Origin: a virus
Reading direction: 5' to 3' (one strand)
IMG/VR virus record: IMGVR_UViG_3300019880_000002
Location: 1 to 55,435 of that record
Length of the DNA: 55,435 nt
Part shown: positions 47,352 to 54,635 of the stretch, piece by piece
How the letters are laid out: each line of letters begins with the position of its first letter
How positions within the stretch are numbered: position 1 is the first letter of the stretch
The notes under the pieces: model-generated
What the model was told of the DNA's origin: nothing
The model's input: the letters and a program-made list of their open reading frames with translations, nothing else
The model's database searches: none
Made by a program: the position numbers and the translations under genes

Positions 47352-47671
47352 TGCCTAGAGGACAAGCATCCGAAATAGGTGCGGAGCGAGTAGCTCCTAA
47401 TGGGTACAGGTATGTAAAGACAGGTACTGGCTGGGAGCTCTGCAGCCGCCTCATTGCAGAGAACCGGCTTGGTCGTAAGCTTCGAGCTGACGAGTATGTC
47501 ACGTTCAAGGATACCGACAGGACCAACCTCGACCCGAACAACCTACTGGTTCAACGACGTGGACGCTCATCCCTGAAGCGTCAGCTAGCTTTGGTCGACG
47601 CCCGCATCTTAGAATTGACAGCAACAAAGAAGGAACTGGAACGCAGGCTCAAGATTCAGCAGAAGCTATGA
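47351..47671 (+). CDS. Degenerate HNH-like protein
   Basis: 106 aa from GTG 47351. APNGYRYVKTGTGWELCSRLIAENRLGRKL followed by YVTFKDTDRTNLDPNNLLV follows the layout of phage HNH endonucleases. The expected HH before the Gly/Asp loop is TF here, and the asparagines remain. So the fold may be kept for DNA binding while cleavage is lost. The C-terminus is a coiled coil (LKRQLALVDARILELTATKKEL). Confidence 0.62.
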   Translation: MPRGQASEIGAERVAPNGYRYVKTGTGWELCSRLIAENRLGRKLRADEYVTFKDTDRTNLDPNNLLVQRRGRSSLKRQLALVDARILELTATKKELERRLKIQQKL

Positions 47672-47757
47672 TCCTTCGCTTCTTAATCTGGTTGGGTATG
47701 ATCGATGTGTACACCTACCCAGAGAATCTAGATGTAAGCGTTAAGATAGACAATTAG
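47668..47757 (+). CDS. 29-aa peptide
   Basis: ATG 47668 overlaps the previous stop. Hydrophobic start ILRFLIWLGMIDVYTY, then polar. Weak evidence apart from coupling. Confidence 0.4.
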   Translation: MILRFLIWLGMIDVYTYPENLDVSVKIDN

Positions 47758-47766
47758 AAAGACCTA

Positions 47767-47841
47767 AGAGACGTATAGAGAGACAAAATGAATGAGGGCT
47801 TTAGCTACAAGTACCTATCGTTTTGTCTCTCTTACGTCTCT
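47767..47841. terminator. Long hairpin (AAGAGAC family, copy 4)
   Basis: Bases 47767-47788 pair with 47821-47841: 21 pairs with one unpaired T, around a 32-base loop. The stem starts AGAGACGTA and ends in an A/T run next to the loop. It resembles the elements at 3.2, 19.5 and 30.5 kb and probably stops transcription after the polymerase operon. A CCCACAGGG box lies at 47862-47870. Confidence 0.65.
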
Positions 47842-47902
47842 CTGTTTGCGTAAGCTCAACACCCACAGGGGCTACTAGCGGCAAAAGGGAATGGATGCAT
47901 AC

Positions 47903-48037
47903 ATGAGTGCTACACAACTTGCATTGGGAATCATTATCACGTTTGCCTTCATGGTCGTAGCGCTAACTGCTATCGATGCATGGAAGAAAGTCAACGGAGC
48001 ACGTCTTGAGGACGATGGAAAGGACCCCGACGCGTGA
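47903..48037 (+). CDS. 44-aa membrane protein
   Basis: ATG 47903 (or ATG 47891, four codons longer). One helix ALGIIITFAFMVVALTAIDAW followed by an acidic tail. The stop overlaps the next GTG. Confidence 0.6.
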   Translation: MSATQLALGIIITFAFMVVALTAIDAWKKVNGARLEDDGKDPDA

Positions 48038-48477
48038 TCATTGTTGCAGGTGGTAGAAGGACAGGTAAGACGGAAGCGATCCTTCGATGGATTGCAGAGA
48101 GTCCTGAGATGCGTTGTGTCATCGTTAAGGACAATGATCGAGCAGCGTATATCATCGATAGGCTGCGCAGCTACATCAAGGACTACCCATGGAGGCAGCA
48201 TGTCATCACTGCTGGTCAGATTGCAATCGGCGGATACACACGAGGAAGGAACCCTGCGTTCCACTTCCCTGAGGTAGCCATCGACGACGCTGAAGAGGTC
48301 TTCTCCGTCATGTTCGGTGTGACTCTTGAGTTCATGTCGATGAACGCTACATACATCCCACTCGGACCTCAGCAGCCAGATGTCGTCAGAGCTCGTGCAA
48401 CGATTCAGACTGAGATCCATGATAGGCCTGTGCTCACCCTAATTGAAGGCGGAGAGTATGACTCCGATAAGTGGTGA
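48034..48477 (+). CDS. Small P-loop protein
   Basis: 147 aa from GTG 48034. Walker A AGGRRTGKTEA at the very N-terminus (about 5-15) and VAIDDAEEVF as a likely Walker B. Too short for a helicase; it could be a nucleotide-binding partner of the RuvC-like resolvase that overlaps its 3' end by 20 bases. Confidence 0.7.
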   Translation: MIIVAGGRRTGKTEAILRWIAESPEMRCVIVKDNDRAAYIIDRLRSYIKDYPWRQHVITAGQIAIGGYTRGRNPAFHFPEVAIDDAEEVFSVMFGVTLEFMSMNATYIPLGPQQPDVVRARATIQTEIHDRPVLTLIEGGEYDSDKW

Positions 48478-48997
48478 GAGGCCTCCAAAGCTGATCATCG
48501 CCATCGACCCCGGAGGTACAACAGGCATTGCTCACTGGATGCCTGCGGCTCATGACAAGCTCGATGGCTTTTGGGATCGCGAAGAAATCCCGGGGTGCGA
48601 TGATGATCAGGCACTAGCTTTCCTGTTCAGCCGACTGCGTCTGATTATCTCACGCACGGAACCCTTCACAACAATACCAAGGATTCACTTCCTCTACGAG
48701 AGCTTCGACTTCCGAATGAGCGAGAGGCACCGAGACAAGATCGACTACACAGCTGCAGAGGTCATCGGCGCCATTAGGCATTGGGGCCTCGGGTGTTCTC
48801 ACATCAAGTTTATTCGAGCAGGTGCCGGGCTCGGCAAAGGCTTCTGGTCGGATGACAAGATCAAACAAGCGGGCCTGTGGGTGCCTGGAAAACGTCACGC
48901 GATGGATGCCACGCGGCACTTGTTGAGATACCGTGCCTTTATCCTTAACGACCACTCACTCTTCGAACCGTTTCGACCTATAGCGGAGAGCGAATGA
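48458..48997 (+). CDS. RuvC-like Holliday junction resolvase
   Basis: 179 aa. IIAIDPGGTTGIAHW (catalytic Asp, about 13-27), FLYESFDFR (Glu) and KRHAMDATRHLLRY (Asp near the C-terminus) give the RuvC acidic set on an RNase H fold. Phage versions resolve branched DNA before packaging. GGAG lies just before ATG 48458. Confidence 0.82.
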   Translation: MTPISGERPPKLIIAIDPGGTTGIAHWMPAAHDKLDGFWDREEIPGCDDDQALAFLFSRLRLIISRTEPFTTIPRIHFLYESFDFRMSERHRDKIDYTAAEVIGAIRHWGLGCSHIKFIRAGAGLGKGFWSDDKIKQAGLWVPGKRHAMDATRHLLRYRAFILNDHSLFEPFRPIAESE

Positions 48998-49185
48998 AAT
49001 ACAAGTACACCTTCCACTTCGTATACGGCAGCGTCACCAGCATCGATGCTGGTGGTCATCGAGATGAGGGACCCCCTTTTGCGTCAATTCTCCTGTTCGA
49101 AAAGCTAGGTAGCATCGAGCCTGGACTGATTGGCAAGGTCTACAAGGCGCACCTGTTGTACTGGACCCGTAGCGAAAACGAGTAA
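48994..49185 (+). CDS. Hypothetical protein
   Basis: 63 aa, ATG overlapping the RuvC-like stop. Beta-rich (YKYTFHFVYGSVTSIDAGG) with a second hairpin. Last gene of the plus-strand arm. Unknown. Confidence 0.65.
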   Translation: MKYKYTFHFVYGSVTSIDAGGHRDEGPPFASILLFEKLGSIEPGLIGKVYKAHLLYWTRSENE

Positions 49186-49187
49186 AA

Positions 49188-49238
49188 CACTAGCCGGCAG
49201 CTGAGGGGAGGGTGAATGCCCCAGGCTGCCGGCTAGTG
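49188..49238. terminator. Bidirectional terminator between convergent operons
   Basis: CACTAGCCGGCAGC (49188-49201) pairs perfectly with 49225-49238 around a 23-base loop. It is preceded by AAAA and followed by GTGT. It lies between the last plus-strand gene and the end of the minus-strand tail operon, where a two-way terminator is expected. Confidence 0.85.
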
Positions 49239-49250
49239 GTCTGTGTAAAA

Positions 49251-50051
49251 CTAGTAAGGCTGGAACCAGGATAGGTCGACTCCGACTACGCTAATGACCT
49301 GCGTCCTGATTGTGCCTGCGCCACCAGTTCTACGATGTTCGAGGTTCAAGGCTGCTACGTTACCATTGCTACCCTGCGATACCATGGATGAACGTTTTAC
49401 GATGAGATCCATGTACTGGAAGGCACCAGAGGGTACTGAGGTGGTCTGTGTGAACGTTCCACCATTTTCGGTGACGCGAAGCTCACTAGTGTTGCCGCCA
49501 TCGTTCTGAACGAGAACACGAATCCTGCAGTGCGCGTGATACATGTACCATTCAGCCGACATGATGAATGCGAACGTTCCAGACGTACTACTCTGGTACA
49601 CACCAGTAGTGAACGACTGATGCATGATCGGATCGTCCATACCACGTCGGTAGTTGGTAGAGTCAGACAAGATTGTGTCGCCTGACTTATCCATCACGCG
49701 GACTGTGGGGAAGCAGAAGGAAGGGTCAGCGACAAAGCCATCGACAGTAGTTAACTCGAGCGAAGGCTGACCTGAAGTAAAGTCCGCTCCAGGTACTGTA
49801 TCTGATCGATACACAACTAGTGACATACCGTCTTCGCCGTTGACAACGACGTTCGATCCTGCCGATATCCTACCTTCATTCGTAGCATCGTCACGAATTA
49901 CATCAAGGACTCCACCCTTGATTGTAATTCCACCAGTGTTCACGCCTGTGTTAGGTGCTTGTGGCGTACGCTCCAGAGCTGATAACCGTCGCTCGAGCTG
50001 TACGATCCTATCGATGAGGTCTGGATCGTTTCTATATCTGCCTCTACTCAT
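49251..50051 (-). CDS. Minor tail / receptor-binding-region protein
   Basis: 266 aa from ATG 50051, preferred because AGGAGACGAAA precedes it and upstream starts are buried in the previous gene. A short coiled coil (PDLIDRIVQLERRLSALERT) at the N-terminus, then a small trimerisation-like GGITIKGGVLDV segment and a beta-rich C-terminal domain: the plan of a trimeric tail tip fibre. Last gene of the late operon. Confidence 0.72.
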   Translation of the reverse strand: MSRGRYRNDPDLIDRIVQLERRLSALERTPQAPNTGVNTGGITIKGGVLDVIRDDATNEGRISAGSNVVVNGEDGMSLVVYRSDTVPGADFTSGQPSLELTTVDGFVADPSFCFPTVRVMDKSGDTILSDSTNYRRGMDDPIMHQSFTTGVYQSSTSGTFAFIMSAEWYMYHAHCRIRVLVQNDGGNTSELRVTENGGTFTQTTSVPSGAFQYMDLIVKRSSMVSQGSNGNVAALNLEHRRTGGAGTIRTQVISVVGVDLSWFQPY

Positions 50052-51129
50052 TTTCGTCTCCTGCGAAGAACAGGGAGAACTCGTCAGTGTTCTCTGACGA
50101 TTGAGGTTGAAGAGTCCACTTCGTGATGCGAGTCTGGAAGGTGAAGGTCGATGGGAAGCGTGCATCAGTCATAGTCACGCTACATGCATCGCCAAGGCTG
50201 AAGCTTCCGAACTCTGGAATCTTCTCCGCCTTAAGCGTTGGCTTGATGACCAGCATGGGGGGCCTTCGAATGATTGCTTCCTGTTCGGCAAAGCTAGCGA
50301 GCTGAGCTGCATCGTCGATATCCTTGCGAGGCGCGATCACATCCCAACGAGGTGATCCACCATCGATCATGTCCTGGTGAACAACTTCCTCAAAGAGCAT
50401 CGATGAGCCTTCACCAGATCCTAGCGTGAAGACATTCGTGCCAGCGTCGACCATCGATTCGGTAGCGTAGTAGTTCAAGAGGCTGCCCGGATACTCGAAT
50501 GTCAGCCGTGTGGGATCTGGACTACCTAGTGCCGGGTATCCGTAGCGCAATGTCTTGATGTACTGGATTCCTGACTTGGCGACGTCAATAGTCCAGTCGA
50601 AGCCATTAGAGGAATCCGACAACGTCGACATAACCTCGTCGTAGAACTTGAAGTCTGTGTCATCAACTTCTACTGCCTTACTCACTAGGAGTGGTGGCGT
50701 ATCTGATGGAAGGTTGATGTTTACGTTTCGCCCATCTACAGCTTGCATGTGTGTCCAAAGGTCCCTAAACAGAACGAGTTGTTCGATAGGACCTGTATGG
50801 ATTGAGGAGCGAATTAGTTGATGGGTTGGATAGTACTCAAAGCTCTGGCAGTATAGCTGTACTGACTTTGCCTGACTCTGATACGTACGACTCCAAACAT
50901 AACCACACCAAATGGGAATACCGTTCCGCTCGCACACAACGAATGTGCGTCCAGGAATAGTTGCATCCATTAGTGTCTGGTTGTCGTAGCCAGTCATGTC
51001 AAGGTGGAAAGATCCATCAAGTCTTCCACCGACATTAAGTTCCATGTCCATGTACGTACCATTCAAAGGGATCTCAGCGATCACCTGCTCGGTACGCATA
51101 GAGCTGAATACAAAGTTGTAGTCAGTCAT
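50044..51129 (-). CDS. Minor tail protein (siphovirus ReqiPepy6 Gp37-like)
   Basis: 361 aa. The sequence fits the Gp37-like baseplate family of actinophages: RTFVVCERNGIPIWCGYVWSRTYQSQ near residue 80, then LFRDLWTHMQ and a long beta-rich second half. It probably forms part of the tail tip with the distal tail protein. Overlaps the next gene by eight bases. Confidence 0.78.
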   Translation of the reverse strand: MTDYNFVFSSMRTEQVIAEIPLNGTYMDMELNVGGRLDGSFHLDMTGYDNQTLMDATIPGRTFVVCERNGIPIWCGYVWSRTYQSQAKSVQLYCQSFEYYPTHQLIRSSIHTGPIEQLVLFRDLWTHMQAVDGRNVNINLPSDTPPLLVSKAVEVDDTDFKFYDEVMSTLSDSSNGFDWTIDVAKSGIQYIKTLRYGYPALGSPDPTRLTFEYPGSLLNYYATESMVDAGTNVFTLGSGEGSSMLFEEVVHQDMIDGGSPRWDVIAPRKDIDDAAQLASFAEQEAIIRRPPMLVIKPTLKAEKIPEFGSFSLGDACSVTMTDARFPSTFTFQTRITKWTLQPQSSENTDEFSLFFAGDENE

Positions 51130-51153
51130 CGTGCTTCACCCTTTCCCACGATG

Positions 51154-51405
51154 CTAGCACTCGAAGCGCTTCTTCAGCTCCGCCATTGTGGCTGCAAGCT
51201 GCTTCCCGATCGGCGTTTGTGGCGGGCTCGTCCGATAGGCATCATCAAGCACATTCACGAGATCGCACCACTGTTGATTGCTCGATCGGTCGACATAGTT
51301 GGTGTACTGGATTGCCACCACACCCATGATGATCGAGGAGAGGAACGCGACCGCAAGTACGTACCAGACCGACTTATTTACGGTGGAGGTCTTGGGTTGT
51401 GTCAC
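51154..51405 (-). CDS. Membrane protein, lysis-related candidate
   Basis: 83 aa from GTG 51405 with GGAGGTGGGAG upstream. One helix (WYVLAVAFLSSIIMGVVAIQ), then a polar domain with two Cys. It overlaps the preceding membrane-protein gene by 32 bases. A holin or spanin-like helper of the nearby M15 peptidase is plausible. Confidence 0.65.
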   Translation of the reverse strand: MTQPKTSTVNKSVWYVLAVAFLSSIIMGVVAIQYTNYVDRSSNQQWCDLVNVLDDAYRTSPPQTPIGKQLAATMAELKKRFEC

Positions 51406-51661
51406 CTCCCACCTCCGAAGATCTCGGCGACGAATGCGACGAGCCCTGCTGCGGTTCCGAAGGCTGAGAAGGCGATGACTGCGTAGCGGTATTGCGTAAA
51501 GCCCAAAGAGCCGCCGCCCCGGGGAGGCCGATCATAGCGGTGAACACCAACAGTAACAGGGCGTCTACCTTGCCGGTAAACTGTTGGTACGCTATTCCCG
51601 CCAGGCCGCCCGTAAACAGTAGAACGTCCTTCACGATAATAACGAGTTTCTCTGTCTTCAC
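51374..51661 (-). CDS. Holin-like membrane protein
   Basis: 95 aa with two hydrophobic segments (VIIVKDVLLFTGGLAGIAY; ALLLLVFTAMIGLPGAAALWAL) and a Ser/Pro/Gln-rich tail. The size and two-helix plan, 39 bases after the M15 peptidase gene, fit a holin. A frame read one base off gives an Arg/Tyr-rich product and is rejected. Confidence 0.68.
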   Translation of the reverse strand: MKTEKLVIIVKDVLLFTGGLAGIAYQQFTGKVDALLLLVFTAMIGLPGAAALWALRNTATQSSPSQPSEPQQGSSHSSPRSSEVGGDTTQDLHRK

Positions 51662-51699
51662 GCATTCCCTACCCTTTCATCAGTAATGCGATCTCACAG

Positions 51700-52539
51700 T
51701 CAGGCTTTGGCAGGTCCGGAAGAAGCTGTACCACTTCCGCTGCCGGTAGTCGAGACTGTTATTGAGATCGGGACGTCGTGAGTGTGTGGCGCAAGGCCAC
51801 CTCCGCCAACGCCTAGCTCGTCGACGTTCTTGCCGAGGATGCCCGCATTGAACTGGGCATGCGTGATGAAGCGTTCTGGACCTGGAAAGGCAGCTTTCCA
51901 GCTATTGTACGTGTCGATGTCCTTAGCATGCTGGTACGTTCCGCCTCCGACTTTGCCAGCCTCGTGCAGATGCGGTCCAGCGTCACTGATGACGTAGTAA
52001 TCCATACCACCCAAATCCTTTCGTGCCAACCAAGCTTCCCAGGTCTCTCCTGAGAGCACTGATAGAATCATTTCCTGAGCAGGCCACTGATTACAGTAGA
52101 AAGACCACTCACTAATGTGTATATGCCATAGGTGCGAGGTGTCCGAGGTGACAGACACCCACGTGCCACTATCCGTGTTGCGCGACAGTCCATAGACCGT
52201 CGTTCCATTGAGTGTGCCGTAGAACTCACGCACTCCCAAAAGTCGATCGTCATTTGGATGAAGTGCAGCAGCTCGAAGCAATCCAGTTCGCTTCTTCATC
52301 TCTGCGTCGCTCAGCGTAAGGTCGATCGCTCGGGCCTTATCTTGCGGACCCTTTAGATCGAGTGGCAGCTTGATGCAGTAAGCACCTGGCCAGTTTGCCT
52401 TGTTCGCCTTGACGCTGTTGTGATAGCATACCTTATTGGCATAGATCCCACTAAGGCGTACACCTGGAAGGACAGCTGAACAACCTTCCCACAGGGCCCA
52501 CATCTCGTTGGTGATCATAGCCGGATTTGGATTAGCCAT
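51700..52539 (-). CDS. M15-type peptidase (endolysin or tail-associated lysin)
   Basis: 279 aa from ATG 52539, overlapping the previous stop. Zinc-peptidase landmarks: CYHNS (about 38), KARAIDLTL with Asp (about 68-76) and SHLWHIHISEW (about 136-146), the H-x-H of M15 D-Ala-D-Ala type enzymes. The C-terminal part from about 170 is a separate domain (HLHEAGKVGGGTY, then a Gly/Ser-rich end). It cuts peptidoglycan cross-links at lysis or entry. Confidence 0.78.
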   Translation of the reverse strand: MANPNPAMITNEMWALWEGCSAVLPGVRLSGIYANKVCYHNSVKANKANWPGAYCIKLPLDLKGPQDKARAIDLTLSDAEMKKRTGLLRAAALHPNDDRLLGVREFYGTLNGTTVYGLSRNTDSGTWVSVTSDTSHLWHIHISEWSFYCNQWPAQEMILSVLSGETWEAWLARKDLGGMDYYVISDAGPHLHEAGKVGGGTYQHAKDIDTYNSWKAAFPGPERFITHAQFNAGILGKNVDELGVGGGGLAPHTHDVPISITVSTTGSGSGTASSGPAKA

Positions 52540-52715
52540 CACTTCAACCCCTTCGGGTTGACACCTTCGGAACGCCACTGATCGAACTCTTCATCAGTTA
52601 GGACAATGAGCCTCAAAGGGTTATCAACTCTACGAACTTTCCACTGACCGTCGATACGTCGGACCTGGTAGAGGTGCTCTTCGTCGAACAAATGCCAATC
52701 GTGATCGTCTGTCAT
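52539..52715 (-). CDS. 58-aa protein
   Basis: ATG 52715 behind AGGAGGGTGAA. TDDHDWHLFDEEHLYQVRRI, then a basic strand (WKVRRVDNPLRLIVLT) and DEEFDQWR. This small acidic-basic pattern is common in actinophage tail-tip operons. Stop overlaps the peptidase ATG. Confidence 0.68.
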   Translation of the reverse strand: MTDDHDWHLFDEEHLYQVRRIDGQWKVRRVDNPLRLIVLTDEEFDQWRSEGVNPKGLK

Positions 52716-52725
52716 TTCACCCTCC

Positions 52726-53781
52726 TTAGACGTCGTACGTTATGTCCATGTCGCACCCATCGCCGGAAGCAAACGGAAATGGGTTAGTAGCAGTTACGAA
52801 TCCTACACAGCCTGGGCATATCTGAGTGTCAGTAATCAAATGCGTACTACCAGCGTGTGGACCATCCGAGCTGATGTCGTAGAACATGGCACTACCAGAA
52901 CGCTTGCCCATAGTAACGATTGCAGGCCCAGGCACAGTTGGCAAAGTGAAAAGCCAGAAACCGGAACCGAACGTCGTGGTCGACCCTACCGAAAGGTTGA
53001 CATGAACATTGACGGTGTTACCAGTCCACTTGTACTTACCTGATAGCGAGCCATTGCCAACTGCCGGTGAGGATGCGTTTGTAGTCCAGATCGGAGTATA
53101 AGCTGTCCAAGCGTTTACGAAGACGAACAGCCAGGTTGTTCCGCCATCCAACGTGATCAGGACATCGAGGGTGTTGATCTCGAAGATCATCTGACCGACG
53201 GGAACAGTCCCAGCAGCTGGTCTGGTAGTAGAAGTACAGGGGATTGTTCCAACAGGAAGCCATGTGCGCCTGTCAGTGATGTTCGCGTTGGTAATCGATG
53301 ATACTGCAGCACCAACAGCTATCTGAGCAAGGATCAAAGAGTTAGCAGGTGCAGCTGGAACAGCAGGTGAACCCGAAGGTGTACCTGCAATAACAACCAG
53401 CGAGCTAGAGTTCGTAGCACCGGAGTACTGCGAGTCCTGAACCTTGTAGCAGACGAGGTCGATACGAGCTAGCGTAGCATGTGCTGCGGTAACGCTCAGC
53501 GTGACATCAGCATCGTTCATTACACCATAGGCACCCTGGCTAGCATTCTCTGTACCAGGTACCCAAGCAACACCAGACTTGATGATGACTGCCATTGATG
53601 GCGAACCCGTCTGGGTTACCAACAGCTTGTTGCCTAGCGCACCATTTACTCCGCCACGTGAAACCAGGGAAGCTGATGCATTCGCTCCTGCGAGCAATCC
53701 GCTGATGTAGTTACGCTGCTGCACAGCAGTATGTGTAGCGCCAGCGTTCTGCAACCAGCCAGGAGGGTTAGTCTCTGCCAT
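52726..53781 (-). CDS. Minor tail / tail fibre protein
   Basis: 351 aa from ATG 53781 with GGAGATAACA upstream. N-terminal region (AETNPPGWLQNAGATHTAVQQRN) and PDV-like beta segments are typical of actinophage tail fibres that attach to the tip. The C-terminal domain is beta-rich with Gly/Thr/Asn. Overlaps nothing; follows the distal tail protein. Confidence 0.75.
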   Translation of the reverse strand: MAETNPPGWLQNAGATHTAVQQRNYISGLLAGANASASLVSRGGVNGALGNKLLVTQTGSPSMAVIIKSGVAWVPGTENASQGAYGVMNDADVTLSVTAAHATLARIDLVCYKVQDSQYSGATNSSSLVVIAGTPSGSPAVPAAPANSLILAQIAVGAAVSSITNANITDRRTWLPVGTIPCTSTTRPAAGTVPVGQMIFEINTLDVLITLDGGTTWLFVFVNAWTAYTPIWTTNASSPAVGNGSLSGKYKWTGNTVNVHVNLSVGSTTTFGSGFWLFTLPTVPGPAIVTMGKRSGSAMFYDISSDGPHAGSTHLITDTQICPGCVGFVTATNPFPFASGDGCDMDITYDV

Positions 53782-53783
53782 TG

Positions 53784-54635
53784 TTATCTCCAAGCATTTC
53801 TGTAGCTGACAGTTAGCGTTCCTGAACCGGATGCGCCGCCGAACCTAATGAACGTACTTCCAGCTCTGAATAGGAACCAGTCGGAAGATAGCATCGAGCT
53901 TCGACGGTTGGTTGTACCATTCAGAACAACTGTGCGAGCCGCAAGATCGATGACTAAGGTATCGCCACCCAGAAGAGTGATACTGAATGGTAGAACTTTG
54001 CCATCAGTATCGTTGGTGATGCGAGGGTCTACAACAGGTCCTGTGATGGTTAGGAGTGCTGGCGTAGGTCTGTTGCCTGAGTTAATGATGAACTGACCAT
54101 TGGGTGGTACAGTCGCACCGAAGCTTAGATTGAATCCGTAGCTGAACGCATAGCCTGTAGTTGCTGAGCCGCCGAATGGGATAACTATGTTGTTCAAGAG
54201 GTTGTCATAGATCCGAGGGTCTTCAGCATACATCAGGAACTGAACAGGACTCGCACCAATTCGTCGAGCAGTATCCCAATCGTACTTTACGCCACGAGGC
54301 TTAACGAAGATGACTCGCTCAGCTACTCCAGGCGCTTTAAGTACCAATGGAATAGGACTAGTCACAGGTGCATAGTTACCCTTGAGCGAATCGAAGTAGG
54401 TCTCTGAGGTAGTCACACTAGCGTAGGCAGTACCTTCAATGGAAAGGTCTCTACCAGTTTCGAACTCAGCATCGATGAAGCCACCATCTGTACCTTCATG
54501 GTCTCGGATCGTTTCTCTATAAGGCGCAGAGTCTAATCCGACCACCCGATCAACGTCGACGAAAGGAATACCGACACTATCGTCGTTCAGGACCACACCT
54601 GAATTGAGCTGGAACGTATAATCGGTGAGTGGCAT
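53784..54635 (-). CDS. Distal tail protein
   Basis: 283 aa directly after the tape measure gene (sharing one base with its stop). N-terminal beta barrel (DYTFQLNSGVVLNDDSVGIP), HEGTDGGFIDAEF, and a galectin-like C-terminal half. Position and length fit Dit, the hub that joins tube and tip. Confidence 0.82.
   Translation of the reverse strand: MPLTDYTFQLNSGVVLNDDSVGIPFVDVDRVVGLDSAPYRETIRDHEGTDGGFIDAEFETGRDLSIEGTAYASVTTSETYFDSLKGNYAPVTSPIPLVLKAPGVAERVIFVKPRGVKYDWDTARRIGASPVQFLMYAEDPRIYDNLLNNIVIPFGGSATTGYAFSYGFNLSFGATVPPNGQFIINSGNRPTPALLTITGPVVDPRITNDTDGKVLPFSITLLGGDTLVIDLAARTVVLNGTTNRRSSMLSSDWFLFRAGSTFIRFGGASGSGTLTVSYRNAWR

Noticed and set aside
51402-51665. Alternative minus-strand frame overlapping the holin-like gene
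   Set aside because: Arg/Tyr-rich translation with a weaker context than the two-helix membrane protein in the neighbouring frame.
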